Under the pieces are notes generated by a model that was given only the letters and a program-made list of their open reading frames with translations, ran no database searches and was not told the DNA's origin. Shown piece by piece: positions 24,334 through 32,123 of a stretch of DNA of 64,000 nucleotides. Numbering within the stretch: the stretch's first letter is position 1; every line of letters starts with the position of its first letter. This DNA comes from Pseudarthrobacter chlorophenolicus A6 (GTDB lineage Bacteria; Actinomycetota; Actinomycetes; Actinomycetales; Micrococcaceae): NCBI RefSeq assembly GCF_000022025.1, contig NC_011886.1:1436980-1500979 (forward strand), given 5' to 3'. The position numbers and the translations under genes were made by a program.

Positions 24334-26856
24334 CTAGTGGACCAGCTCTGCGGACGCCTTGTCCTTCTCCGGCCGGCTGAGCTTGGCGCCCTCGACATCC
24401 ACGTCCGGCAGGATGCGGTCCAGCCAGCGCGGCAGCCACCAGGACTTCTCGCCCAGCAGGTACATCACGGCGGGAACGATGGTCATCCGGACAACGAACG
24501 CATCCAGCAACACACCGAATGCCATCGCGAAGCCCAGCGGCCGGACCATGGTGAGGTGGCTGAAGATGAAGCCGGCGAACACGCTGACCATGATGATGGC
24601 GGCGGCGGTCACCACGGCAGCGGCGTGCCGGAAACCCACCCGCACGGCTTCCTTCGCGGTGGATCCGTGCATGAACGCCTCGCGCATGCCGGAGGCGATG
24701 AACACCTGGTAGTCCATGGCCAGGCCGAACAGCACGCCGATCAGGATGATCGGAAGGAAGCTCAGGACAGCGCCGGGGTTGGCGACATCGAACACGGTGC
24801 CCAGCCAGCCCCACTGGTAGACCGCAACCACGGCGCCGAACGCGGCAGCCAGCGACAGCAGGAAGCCGCCGGTGGCCAGGAGCGGCACCACGATGGAGCG
24901 GAACACCAGCAGCAGCAGGATCAGGGACAGCCCGACGACGATGGCCAGGTAGGGCGGCAGCGCGTCACCGAGTTTGGTGGAGACGTCGATATTGCCGGCG
25001 GTCTGGCCGGTCAGGCCCATGGCGACGTCGTAGTCGGCCTTGATTTCGCCGTTCAGGCCGCGGAGTTCCGAGACGACCTTGACCGTGCTGGCACTGGCCG
25101 GGCCTTCCTCCGGGATGACCTGGAAGACGGCGGTGCGGCGGTCGTCGCTGATGGCCACCGGAACGGCTGCCACCACGTTGTCCACCGACCGAAGCTTGTC
25201 CGCGATGTCGTACTGCAGGGTGGTGGCCGCTGCTTCATCCAGTCCTGCGGGGAACTCGCCTACGGCGACGATGGGGCCGGTGACGCCTTCGCCGAAGCTG
25301 CGGGCGGTGACGTCGTAAGCCTGGTATGCCTCGGAATCAACCGGTTCGGAGCCGCCGTCGGGAAGGGCGAGCTGCAGCTGCGTGGCCGGGAGGGCCAGCG
25401 TGCCCAGCAGGATGACGCCGGCCACCATGGCGAGCACGGGGTGCCGGGTGACCAAACCGCCCCAGCCGTGGGTGCTGCGTTCCCGGTCCTTGGCGTCGTC
25501 CGCCGCTTCGTGGCCGGGCTCGGCGTTGTGGGCGTTGGCCTTGGCCCAGGCCCGCTTGGAGATGATGCGGCGGCCGATGAGGGACAGCATGGCCGGGGTG
25601 AGGGTGATGGCGACGAGGACCGCCACGGCCACCGTGCCGGCGGCTGCCAGGCCCATCACGGCCAGGAACGGCAGGCCGGGGACCACCAGGGCGGCGAGGG
25701 CGATGATGACGGTCAGGCCGGCGAACACCACGGCATTGCCGGATGTTCCCGTGGCCCGGGCCACCGATTCCTCGGGATCCATGCCGGCCAGGAGCTGGGT
25801 GCGGTGCCTGTTGACGATGAACAGTGAGTAGTCGATGCCGACGGCGAGGCCCAGCATGAGCGCCAGCATGGGCGAGATGGAGCTCATGTCGAAGAGGCCG
25901 GAGAGTGCGAAGGTGATGCCGACACCCACGCCGACGCCCATGACAGCCATCACGAGCGGGAGCCCGGCCGCCACCAGGGTGCCGAGCATGATGATCAGCA
26001 CCAGGGCCGCGACGGCGATGCCGATGATTTCCGCGATGCCGAACAGCTCGGATATGTCCTCGGTGATTTCCTTGCTGGCCAGGGCGGTGACGCCGGCAGC
26101 CGAGGTGCCGTGGGCGATGTCCTGGACCTGCTGCCGGACCTCGGGGCTCAGCCCGTTGATGGAGCCGTTGAACTGCACCTGGGCTACGGCAGCCTTGCCA
26201 TCTTCGGAGACGAAGCGGATGGCCGAGGACGCTTCGGCCTGCCGCTTGCCCAGTTCCAGCTTGGCCTTGCTGGCCTCGAGTTCCTTCACTCCGGCGTCGT
26301 ATTGTGCCTGGCCTTCGGCCGCTGCGGCCTTCTGCTTGCCCAGTTGGGCCTCAATAGCCGCTGCCGGTGCACCGGCAGCCACCATCTGCTGCTCTGCGGC
26401 CTCCAGCTGTGCCTTTCCGGCCTCCAGCTGCGCCTTGGAGGCGTCCAGCCTGGCCTGCCCGGCGGCCAGCTGTTGCTCGCCGTCGGTGATGGCCTGCCCG
26501 GCCTGGTCCACCTGGGCCTGGGTGGCGAACGGGTCCACGGTGCCGCGGACGTCCGGCAGCGTTTCGAGCTTCTTCAGGGCGTCGGTGACCGCCGCCCGGC
26601 TGGCGTCGGTGAAGCCGCCGTCGGGTGCTTCGAAAACGATCGTGGCGGTTCCGCCGGACGCTGACGGAAGGTCTTCCTTCAGCTTGTCCGCGATCCGCTG
26701 CGTTTCCGTTCCGGGGATCTGGAAGTTGTTGGACAGGGTGCCGTGGAAAGCCGCGGCGGAGCCGCCGACGGCAACCAGGGCCACGAGCCATAGCGAAAGG
26801 ACCAGCCAGCGCCGGCGGTAGGAGAACTTGCCAAGGCGGTAGAGCAGCAGTGCCAT
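24334..26856 (-). CDS. MMPL/RND family transporter
   Basis: The 840-residue membrane protein has the duplicated RND layout: helix 1 (~15-35), a periplasmic loop, a helix block (~275-440 with GLAVGIDYSLFIVNRHR), a second loop, and a second block (~640-800 with GLAMDYQVFIASGMRE). Charged Asp residues in GIDYSLF and AMDYQVF are the usual proton-relay positions. The first loop contains an Ala/Gln-rich coiled coil at ~130-240 (repeats such as QLEAGKAQLEAAEQQ). MMPL proteins export lipids, drugs or fatty acids; the cargo is unknown. It lies 17 bases downstream of the TetR gene, which probably represses it. Confidence 0.9.
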   Translation of the reverse strand: MALLLYRLGKFSYRRRWLVLSLWLVALVAVGGSAAAFHGTLSNNFQIPGTETQRIADKLKEDLPSASGGTATIVFEAPDGGFTDASRAAVTDALKKLETLPDVRGTVDPFATQAQVDQAGQAITDGEQQLAAGQARLDASKAQLEAGKAQLEAAEQQMVAAGAPAAAIEAQLGKQKAAAAEGQAQYDAGVKELEASKAKLELGKRQAEASSAIRFVSEDGKAAVAQVQFNGSINGLSPEVRQQVQDIAHGTSAAGVTALASKEITEDISELFGIAEIIGIAVAALVLIIMLGTLVAAGLPLVMAVMGVGVGVGITFALSGLFDMSSISPMLALMLGLAVGIDYSLFIVNRHRTQLLAGMDPEESVARATGTSGNAVVFAGLTVIIALAALVVPGLPFLAVMGLAAAGTVAVAVLVAITLTPAMLSLIGRRIISKRAWAKANAHNAEPGHEAADDAKDRERSTHGWGGLVTRHPVLAMVAGVILLGTLALPATQLQLALPDGGSEPVDSEAYQAYDVTARSFGEGVTGPIVAVGEFPAGLDEAAATTLQYDIADKLRSVDNVVAAVPVAISDDRRTAVFQVIPEEGPASASTVKVVSELRGLNGEIKADYDVAMGLTGQTAGNIDVSTKLGDALPPYLAIVVGLSLILLLLVFRSIVVPLLATGGFLLSLAAAFGAVVAVYQWGWLGTVFDVANPGAVLSFLPIILIGVLFGLAMDYQVFIASGMREAFMHGSTAKEAVRVGFRHAAAVVTAAAIIMVSVFAGFIFSHLTMVRPLGFAMAFGVLLDAFVVRMTIVPAVMYLLGEKSWWLPRWLDRILPDVDVEGAKLSRPEKDKASAELVH

Positions 26857-26873
26857 GAGGGAAACCGATCTGG

Positions 26874-27593
26874 TCAGGAGGAGTGGGCGGCTGATGGGGC
26901 TGATGTGCGGGCCGGCGTGGCCGGACTGGTGGAGGTGCCGGTACTGGCCGGCGGAGTGAAGCCGGAGCCCAGGAGGGCCACGGCATCGATAAGGAGTTGC
27001 CGGAGTTCGGCGAGGGAGGCGGGCGACAGGTCGGGTCCCCGGCGGCTGAACCAGACCTCCATAGCGGCCTTGCCGCAGGAGATGACGGAGCCGGCCAGGG
27101 CGTGGACATACAGATCGTCAGAGCCGTCCGGCCTGGCCGCCACCCGGTCCCTCGCCACGGTGAAGACCTGGGCGCGGCAGTGGTCCCAGGCCTCGAGTTC
27201 GGTGTGGGCCATGAGCTGGCTGTGCTGCGTCAGGGCGAACAGCTCGGCCAGCGGCTCCACCGTCCTGGGGTCCGCCAGGGCCATGAGGGCAGCCTGTGCC
27301 GCCTCCAGCAGGGGTTCCTCCGGGGGCCGCAGCTGCAGCTGCCGGATGACAATATCCAGGAAGCCGTGGGTAACCGAGGCAAGCGCTGCGTCCGTGCTGT
27401 TGAAGTAGTTGAAGAAAGTGCGCCGGGAGATACCGGCGGACTCGGCGATGTCTTCGGCGGTGAAACCGCCGGGCCCCTTGGAACGGAGCAGTGCCAGCGC
27501 GGCGTCCGTGATGGCCTGCCGGGTTGCGGCCTTGTTCAGTTCGCGGCGGGAGGGGGCCGCGGGCGCGTCAGGCGGGGACGAGGGTGAATTCAC
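26874..27593 (-). CDS. TetR/AcrR family transcriptional regulator
   Basis: The 239-residue regulator has an N-terminal HTH at ~20-65 (TRQAITDAALALLRSKGPGG, FTAEDIAESAGISRRTFFNYF) and a ligand-binding helical domain. The last ~25 residues are a Ser/Thr/Ala/Pro-rich tail. It is the first gene of a two-gene unit with the MMPL transporter. The start GTG 27593 lies six bases after TAGTGT, so the message is probably leaderless. A perfect palindrome at 27607-27620 sits between the -35 and -10 and is the likely autoregulatory operator. The inducer is probably a substrate of the transporter. Confidence 0.92.
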   Translation of the reverse strand: MNSPSSPPDAPAAPSRRELNKAATRQAITDAALALLRSKGPGGFTAEDIAESAGISRRTFFNYFNSTDAALASVTHGFLDIVIRQLQLRPPEEPLLEAAQAALMALADPRTVEPLAELFALTQHSQLMAHTELEAWDHCRAQVFTVARDRVAARPDGSDDLYVHALAGSVISCGKAAMEVWFSRRGPDLSPASLAELRQLLIDAVALLGSGFTPPASTGTSTSPATPARTSAPSAAHSS

Positions 27594-27599
27594 ACTCTT

Positions 27600-27605
27600 A
27601 CACTA
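27600..27605 (-). promoter_or_regulatory. -10 element of the leaderless TetR promoter
   Basis: TAGTGT on the minus strand is followed by exactly six bases and then GTG 27593. TTGCTC, 18 bases upstream, can serve as -35. Confidence 0.5.
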
Positions 27606-27606
27606 C

Positions 27607-27620
27607 GTGCAAGTTTGCAC
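27607..27620. promoter_or_regulatory. TetR operator candidate GTGCAA-GT-TTGCAC
   Basis: A perfect 14-base inverted repeat with a 2-base centre lies in the spacer of the predicted TetR promoter, 14 bases from the start codon. A bound repressor would block RNA polymerase. The site is also 136 bases upstream of the divergent secreted-protein gene. Confidence 0.6.
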
Positions 27621-27755
27621 GGTGAGCAAGTTAAATTCACAGGAGAATGAAAGGCTCCCAACAGCCTCTACCGAACCTGCGCACGGATGCTGGGTATGAC
27701 CCGGACAGGGTCCAACCACAGCAGCCGTCTGGCGACGGCGGAGCAGGAGAAGAGA

Positions 27756-28310
27756 ATGTCACGCAGGAAGAAGATTGCGCTCGGCCTGTCGGCCGCGGCG
27801 CTTGCCGTGGGTGCCGGCATCGGGGTGGCGGGGGTTGCCTCTGCCACGACGACGCCAACCCCCTCACCGAGCGCCAGCGCCAGTGCCCCTGCCGATGCCG
27901 GCACGGGCCATGACGGCATGGGCCGCCACGGCGGACGCGGAGGTGAACGCGGCGGCGTCCAGGCGTCAGAGCTGGCGCAGAAGCTCGGTGTGGACGAGGC
28001 AAAGGTCGCTGACGCATTGAAGGCTTTCCGTGAGGCCAACAAGCCCAGCGGACCGCCGGCCGAGGGCGAGAAGCCTGACATGGCTGCCCGCGAAGCTGCG
28101 TTGGCCAGGTCCCTGGCAGCATCGCTGGGAATTGACGAGGCCAAAGTGACGGCGGCGCTTGACGAGCTCCGTACCGCGGCACAGGCAGACCGGGCAGCAG
28201 CGCTCAAGACCCGTCTCGACCAGGCGGTTACCGACGGAAAGCTGACCCAGGCCGAGGCGGACGCCGTGACCAAGGCGGTCCAGAACGGGGTGATCGGCGG
28301 CGGACGCTGA
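27756..28310 (+). CDS. Secreted helical protein of unknown function
   Basis: The start ATG 27756 follows AGGAGAAGAG; the frame upstream of it is less well supported. A signal peptide is clear: a basic N-terminus (MSRRKK), a hydrophobic core (IALGLSAAALAVGAGIGVA) and a likely cleavage after VASA, near residue 32. Next come a Thr/Pro/Ser/Ala linker, a Gly/His/Arg-rich patch (GRHGGRGGERGG), and two similar helical units. These contain LAQKLGVDEAKVADALKAF near residue 72 and LAASLGIDEAKVTAALDEL near 112, and a final helix has DGKLTQAEADAVTKAV. The protein is 184 residues long. I cannot assign a function. A strong terminator follows. Confidence 0.75.
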   Translation: MSRRKKIALGLSAAALAVGAGIGVAGVASATTTPTPSPSASASAPADAGTGHDGMGRHGGRGGERGGVQASELAQKLGVDEAKVADALKAFREANKPSGPPAEGEKPDMAAREAALARSLAASLGIDEAKVTAALDELRTAAQADRAAALKTRLDQAVTDGKLTQAEADAVTKAVQNGVIGGGR

Positions 28311-28332
28311 CCGCACGCCAACAGCAGAGACA

Positions 28333-28370
28333 ACAGGAAGTCCCCGGGAGGGTTCCCGGGGACTTCCTGT
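28333..28370. terminator. Strong hairpin terminator between convergent genes
   Basis: A perfect 17-bp stem (28333-28349 with 28354-28370) closes a 4-base loop GGGT. It lies between the secreted-protein gene and the convergent DAACS symporter gene. Confidence 0.85.
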
Positions 28371-28408
28371 GATCACACGTACGTGGCGCCTGGCGGCACC
28401 GGCGTTGG

Positions 28409-29851
28409 CTATGCCTTGGCGTCCTGCAGTTCGCGGGGCGCGGTGTCTGCAGCCGTACCGTCCGTAGCGGCACCGCTGCCGGCGGCGTCGTCGTCGTCAA
28501 CGAAAGGGGTGCCGTTGCGGGGCGCGTTGTACAGGCCCTCGTCCAGGATGCCCTGGCGCTTGGCCACGATGGTGGGGACCAGGGCCTGGCCTGCCACGTT
28601 GACGGCGGTGCGGCCCATGTCCAGGATCGGGTCGATGGCGAGGAGGAGTCCGACGCCGGCCAGCGGCAGTCCCAGCGTGGAGAGCGTCAGCGTCAGCATC
28701 ACCACGGCGCCGGTGGTGCCGGCCGTCGCGGCCGATCCCAGCACGGAAACCAGGGCGATCAGCAGGTACTGGCTGAAGTCGAGCTGGATGCCGAAGAACT
28801 GGGCCACGAAGATCGCGGAGATGGCCGGGTAGATCGCGGCGCAGCCGTCCATCTTGGTGGTGGCGCCCAGCGGGACGGCGAAGGAGGCGTAGCCGCGGGG
28901 GACGCCCAGGCTGCGCTCGGTGACGCGCTGGGTGAGCGGCAGGGTCCCCACCGAGGAGCGGGACACGAAGGCCAGCTGGACGGCCGGCCAGACACCGGAG
29001 AAGTACTGCTTGACGGACAGGCCGTGGGTGCGGACCAGGATGGGGTACACAACGAACAGCACCAGGGCCAGGCCTACGTAGATAGCAACTGTGAACTTGC
29101 CCAGGGAGCCAATGGTGTCCCAGCCGTAGACGGCCACCGCGTTGCCGATCAGGCCGACGGTGCCCAGCGGTGCGATGCGGATGATCCACCAGAGGACCTT
29201 CTGGATCACGGCGAGGGCGGAGGCGTTGAGGTTCAGGAACGGCTCGGCTGCCTTGCCCACCTTGAGGGCGGCGACGCCGACGGCGATGGCGATGACCAGG
29301 ATCTGCAGCACGTTGAAGCTGACTGAGGTGGTCACGGCGCCGGATTCGGCAACGGTGGAGCTCGCGCCGAGGCCGAGGAAGTTCTTCGGGAAGAGGCCGA
29401 TCAGGAAGGACCACCAGTCGCCGGACTTGCCGGAGTATTTGGCTTCTTCAGTGATTCCGGTGTTGGCGCCGGGCTGCAGCAGGACGCCCAGGCCGATGCC
29501 GATCAGCACCGCGATCAGGGACGTGATGGCGAACCACAGCAGGGTGTTCCAGGCCAGCCGGGCGGCATTGGAAACCTGGCGAAGGTTGGAGATGGAGCTC
29601 ACCACGGCCGTGAAGATGAGGGGCACGACGGCGGTCTGCAGCAGCGACACGTAGCTCGAGCCGATGGTCTGCAGTGTTGCGCCAAGGCCGTTGGGGTTGG
29701 TCTTGGTGCTGCCGGTGTACTTGGCCAGCAGGCCGAGGGCAAGGCCCACGATGAGTGCGGCGATGATTTGGAAGCCGAACGATCCAGCCCATTTGGGAAG
29801 CTGGAAGCCCGTCTTCCCTGCGGGGGAGGGGGTGCTTGTCTGAGTGCTCAC
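28409..29851 (-). CDS. Dicarboxylate/amino acid:cation symporter (DAACS), TcyP/GltP-like
   Basis: The 480-residue membrane protein has eight to ten hydrophobic segments and both re-entrant loops of the family. The serine-rich loop reads SRSSVGTLPLTQRV near residue 298, and the cation-site motif reads TTKMDGCAAIYPA near 330. In GltPh-type carriers the latter begins NMDG; here Asn is Lys and Cys follows Gly, closer to cystine carriers. The C-terminal ~55 residues are polar and Ala/Asp-rich. The substrate may be cystine, glutamate or a dicarboxylate. The start GTG 29851 lies six bases after TAGCGT, so the message may be leaderless. A palindrome at 29891-29906 may be an operator. Confidence 0.85.
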   Translation of the reverse strand: MSTQTSTPSPAGKTGFQLPKWAGSFGFQIIAALIVGLALGLLAKYTGSTKTNPNGLGATLQTIGSSYVSLLQTAVVPLIFTAVVSSISNLRQVSNAARLAWNTLLWFAITSLIAVLIGIGLGVLLQPGANTGITEEAKYSGKSGDWWSFLIGLFPKNFLGLGASSTVAESGAVTTSVSFNVLQILVIAIAVGVAALKVGKAAEPFLNLNASALAVIQKVLWWIIRIAPLGTVGLIGNAVAVYGWDTIGSLGKFTVAIYVGLALVLFVVYPILVRTHGLSVKQYFSGVWPAVQLAFVSRSSVGTLPLTQRVTERSLGVPRGYASFAVPLGATTKMDGCAAIYPAISAIFVAQFFGIQLDFSQYLLIALVSVLGSAATAGTTGAVVMLTLTLSTLGLPLAGVGLLLAIDPILDMGRTAVNVAGQALVPTIVAKRQGILDEGLYNAPRNGTPFVDDDDAAGSGAATDGTAADTAPRELQDAKA

Positions 29852-29857
29852 CCGAAT

Positions 29858-29863
29858 ACGCTA
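29858..29863 (-). promoter_or_regulatory. -10 element of a probable leaderless DAACS promoter
   Basis: TAGCGT on the minus strand ends six bases before GTG 29851, the same geometry as the TetR, DUF885, SDR, BirA and purine-nucleoside phosphorylase starts. Confidence 0.4.
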
Positions 29864-29890
29864 GGTCCGCACCGCCTACCATGCCGAAAC

Positions 29891-29906
29891 AACATTGAGA
29901 AATGTT
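29891..29906. promoter_or_regulatory. Inverted repeat AACATT-GAGA-AATGTT upstream of the DAACS gene
   Basis: A perfect 6-bp dyad with a 4-base centre lies 40-55 bases upstream of the symporter start. It overlaps where a -35 region would be, so it could be an operator. Confidence 0.35.
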
Positions 29907-30022
29907 ACGCACACCCAGTCACCGGAAGAAACAGAAAACCGCGGAAAACCAAGGCGGACAGCGGGTTTTGTTACTTATTCCCACCGGCGGTGTGCTTAAC
30001 ATCTCGCCGACGCGGTAGGCAC

Positions 30023-30043
30023 AAGGCTCGGGGAGGGAGCCTT
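30023..30043. other. Hairpin in the 279-base gap between the DUF885 and DAACS genes
   Basis: AAGGCTC and GAGCCTT form a 7-bp stem around a 7-base loop (CCTCCCC on the minus strand). A second possible stem, GCTTGC with GCAAGC, lies about 10-50 bases further. It may help terminate the DUF885 transcript. I could not match the region to a known riboswitch or small RNA. Confidence 0.3.
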
Positions 30044-30130
30044 CCGGCAGCTTGCGTCAAAGCGACGAAGGAGCAGCAAGCAGGGGAAGGCGCCCTCACC
30101 GCGCCGGACTGGGCCGCGGCGGCAGGACTG

Positions 30131-31816
30131 CTAAAGCAGCGCCCGCCGAAGTGTATCGAGTCCAACAGAGCCGATGTTCAGGGCCTTGGTGTGGAACTCC
30201 TTGAGGTCGAACCCCGGCCGTGACTCGAGTTCGGCGCGGATCTGTTCCCAGAGCCGCTGTCCTACTTTGTAGGAGGGTGCCTGGCCGGGCCAGCCGAGGT
30301 ATCGGGTGAACTCAAAGTTGAGTTGCCCTTCGCTGATGGGCAGGTTGGCCTTAAGGAAGTCGTATCCCTTGTCCGGGGTCCAGGTGCCGGTGCCCCAGCG
30401 TGCGGGCACCTCCAGTTCCAGGTGGACGCCGATGTCGAAGACCACCCGGGCGGCGCGCATCCTTTGCATGTCCAGCATGCCCATGTGGTCGCCCGCGTCG
30501 TCGAGGTATCCGAGTTCCTGCATGAGCTTTTCAGCGTAGAGGGCCCACCCTTCGCCGTGTCCGGAGGTCCAGCAGATGTTGCGCCGCCACTTGTTGAGCA
30601 GTTCGCGCCGGTAGGTGGCGGTGGCTACCTGGAGGTGGTGGCCGGGGACACCTTCGTGGTAGACGGTGGTGGTTTCGGCCCACGTGGTGAAGGTGTCCTC
30701 GCCGGCGGGCACGGACCACCACATGCGTCCGGGGCGGGTGAAGTCGTCGGAGGGGCCGGTGTAGTAGATGCCACCCTCGTCGGTGGGCGCGATGAGGCAT
30801 TCCAGTTTCTTCATGACGTCGGGAATGTCGAAATGGACTCCGGCCAGTTCCGCGACGGCTTTGTCGGACAGTTCCTGCATCCAGGCCTTGAGGGCATCTG
30901 TGCCTTTGATCTGCCGGGCGGGATCGTTGTTGAGGATCTCCTTGGCTTCGGCGATGGAGGCGCCGGCCTTGATGGTGCCGGCCACCACCTCCTGTTCAGC
31001 GATCAGGCGGTCGAGTTCCTCGACGCCCCAGGCGTAGGTTTCCTCCAGGTCCACGGTGGCGCCGAGGAAGGACCGTGATGCCAGCGCATAGCGGGCTTTA
31101 CCCACCGCGTCTTTCTCCGGGGCGGCGGGCAGCAGGTCGGCGCGGAGGAAGTCGGCAAGCCCGGTGTAGGCGCGGCGGGCGGCGGCAGCACCGGCGTCGA
31201 GCTTTTCCTGCAGGGCGGTGCCCAGCGGTCCGGCTTCTTCGGTGGCGGCACCGGCTGCGAGCTTGGCGAAGAATCCGTCTGCGGCGGCGTATTTTGTGGC
31301 CTGTTCAATGACGATGTTCACCTGGCGGGCCGCGGCCACCCGGCCGGCGTCGCGGGCAAGGCGAAGGGACTCGATGTAGCCTTCGACGGCGGCGGGTACG
31401 TTCTGCGCGCGGCCTGCGATGTGTTCCCAGTCCTGTTCCGTGGCGGTGGGCATGAGGTCGAAGATCGCACGGATGTCCTGTGCGGGGGAGGCGATGTTGT
31501 TCAGGTCCGCGTACTCCCACCCGGAGGCGTGGATCAGCAGTTGCAGGCCCAGCCGCTCGCGCATGGCGTCCAGCGTGACGGCGTCCACGTCGTCCTCGGG
31601 CTCGAGGCCTTCAAGGTCGGCAAGGGCCTTGCGGGCCACCTCTGCGAATTCGGCGATGCCTGCCGGGGAGAAATCCTGGTACTCGGTTTCGCGGCCGGGC
31701 AGGCCCAGGGTGGTGGCCAGTGACGGATTCAGGCGGACGAGGGTATCGGTGTAGTCGTCCGCGACGGCGTCGATGCGGGTGTGCGGGCGGGCGGCGGGCG
31801 AAGTGTCGGTAGTCAC
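30131..31816 (-). CDS. DUF885 family protein, predicted zinc metallopeptidase
   Basis: The 561-residue protein matches DUF885. The zinc site is YHEGVPGHHLQ near residue 388 (HExxGHH type), and the downstream Glu is expected in GHGEGWALYAEKL near 420. TPDKGYDFL and TRYLGWPGQAPSYKVGQ in the C-terminal third are also characteristic. It has no signal peptide and is probably cytoplasmic. The substrates are unknown. GTG 31816 lies six bases after TAGTCT, so it is probably leaderless. It lies 70 bases downstream of the carboxylase epsilon gene, but the promoter suggests independent expression. Confidence 0.85.
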   Translation of the reverse strand: MTTDTSPAARPHTRIDAVADDYTDTLVRLNPSLATTLGLPGRETEYQDFSPAGIAEFAEVARKALADLEGLEPEDDVDAVTLDAMRERLGLQLLIHASGWEYADLNNIASPAQDIRAIFDLMPTATEQDWEHIAGRAQNVPAAVEGYIESLRLARDAGRVAAARQVNIVIEQATKYAAADGFFAKLAAGAATEEAGPLGTALQEKLDAGAAAARRAYTGLADFLRADLLPAAPEKDAVGKARYALASRSFLGATVDLEETYAWGVEELDRLIAEQEVVAGTIKAGASIAEAKEILNNDPARQIKGTDALKAWMQELSDKAVAELAGVHFDIPDVMKKLECLIAPTDEGGIYYTGPSDDFTRPGRMWWSVPAGEDTFTTWAETTTVYHEGVPGHHLQVATATYRRELLNKWRRNICWTSGHGEGWALYAEKLMQELGYLDDAGDHMGMLDMQRMRAARVVFDIGVHLELEVPARWGTGTWTPDKGYDFLKANLPISEGQLNFEFTRYLGWPGQAPSYKVGQRLWEQIRAELESRPGFDLKEFHTKALNIGSVGLDTLRRALL

Positions 31817-31822
31817 TATCCG

Positions 31823-31828
31823 AGACTA
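31823..31828 (-). promoter_or_regulatory. -10 element of a probable leaderless DUF885 promoter
   Basis: TAGTCT on the minus strand ends six bases before GTG 31816, and no Shine-Dalgarno is present. Confidence 0.4.
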
Positions 31829-31886
31829 GCCCGGCCGCGTGCACTGGGCGAGGAACGCGCCGGTGCGCGCCCCCGCCGTCGGACCG

Positions 31887-32123
31887 TCAGCCTTTGCTGC
31901 GCTTCCAGGCGCCCGGACCGGGCGTTGGTGCAAGGCCCAGCCGTTGACGGCGCACCCAGTGCCGTGCGGTTGGCGCGGCGGGCTTGGCCGCTTCCGGGCC
32001 GCCGAGGGAGAGCACGACGGCGGTGAGCGCAGCGAGTTCCTCTGCGTTCGGCTGCCCCTTGACGACAGAGAGCAGGGGAGCCGCGGGGGCTTCGGCCGGG
32101 TCCGGCGTTCCGGTGGCGCTCAC
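31887..32123 (-). CDS. accE: Acyl-CoA carboxylase epsilon subunit
   Basis: This 78-residue protein matches the small actinobacterial AccE. It has a disordered Ala/Pro N-terminus, the core [20 protein letters not shown] (residues 17-36), and a C-terminal [21 protein letters not shown]. The final PGPGAW-type motif is diagnostic. Epsilon binds and stabilises the alpha-beta carboxylase complex. The GTG start overlaps the beta-subunit stop (GTGA), so the two are translationally coupled. Confidence 0.9.
   Translation of the reverse strand: MSATGTPDPAEAPAAPLLSVVKGQPNAEELAALTAVVLSLGGPEAAKPAAPTARHWVRRQRLGLAPTPGPGAWKRSKG

Noticed and set aside
23761..25827. 688-residue plus-strand frame across maf and the MMPL gene
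   Set aside because: It spans two well-supported minus-strand genes and their boundary, and its composition is that of an antisense shadow.
30023..30043. C-rich loop resembling a 6C RNA
   Set aside because: The loop has CCTCCCC rather than six or more C in a row, and no second C-loop hairpin is present.
30050..30110. Resemblance of GACGAAGGAGCAGCAAGC to a glycine riboswitch core
   Set aside because: The orientation is wrong for either neighbouring gene, and the conserved GGGAGAG and CTCTCAGG-type strands are missing.
31817..31886. GC-rich gap between the epsilon subunit and DUF885 genes as an RNA gene
   Set aside because: No cloverleaf or stable conserved fold could be drawn; it only contains the end of a transcript and the DUF885 promoter.
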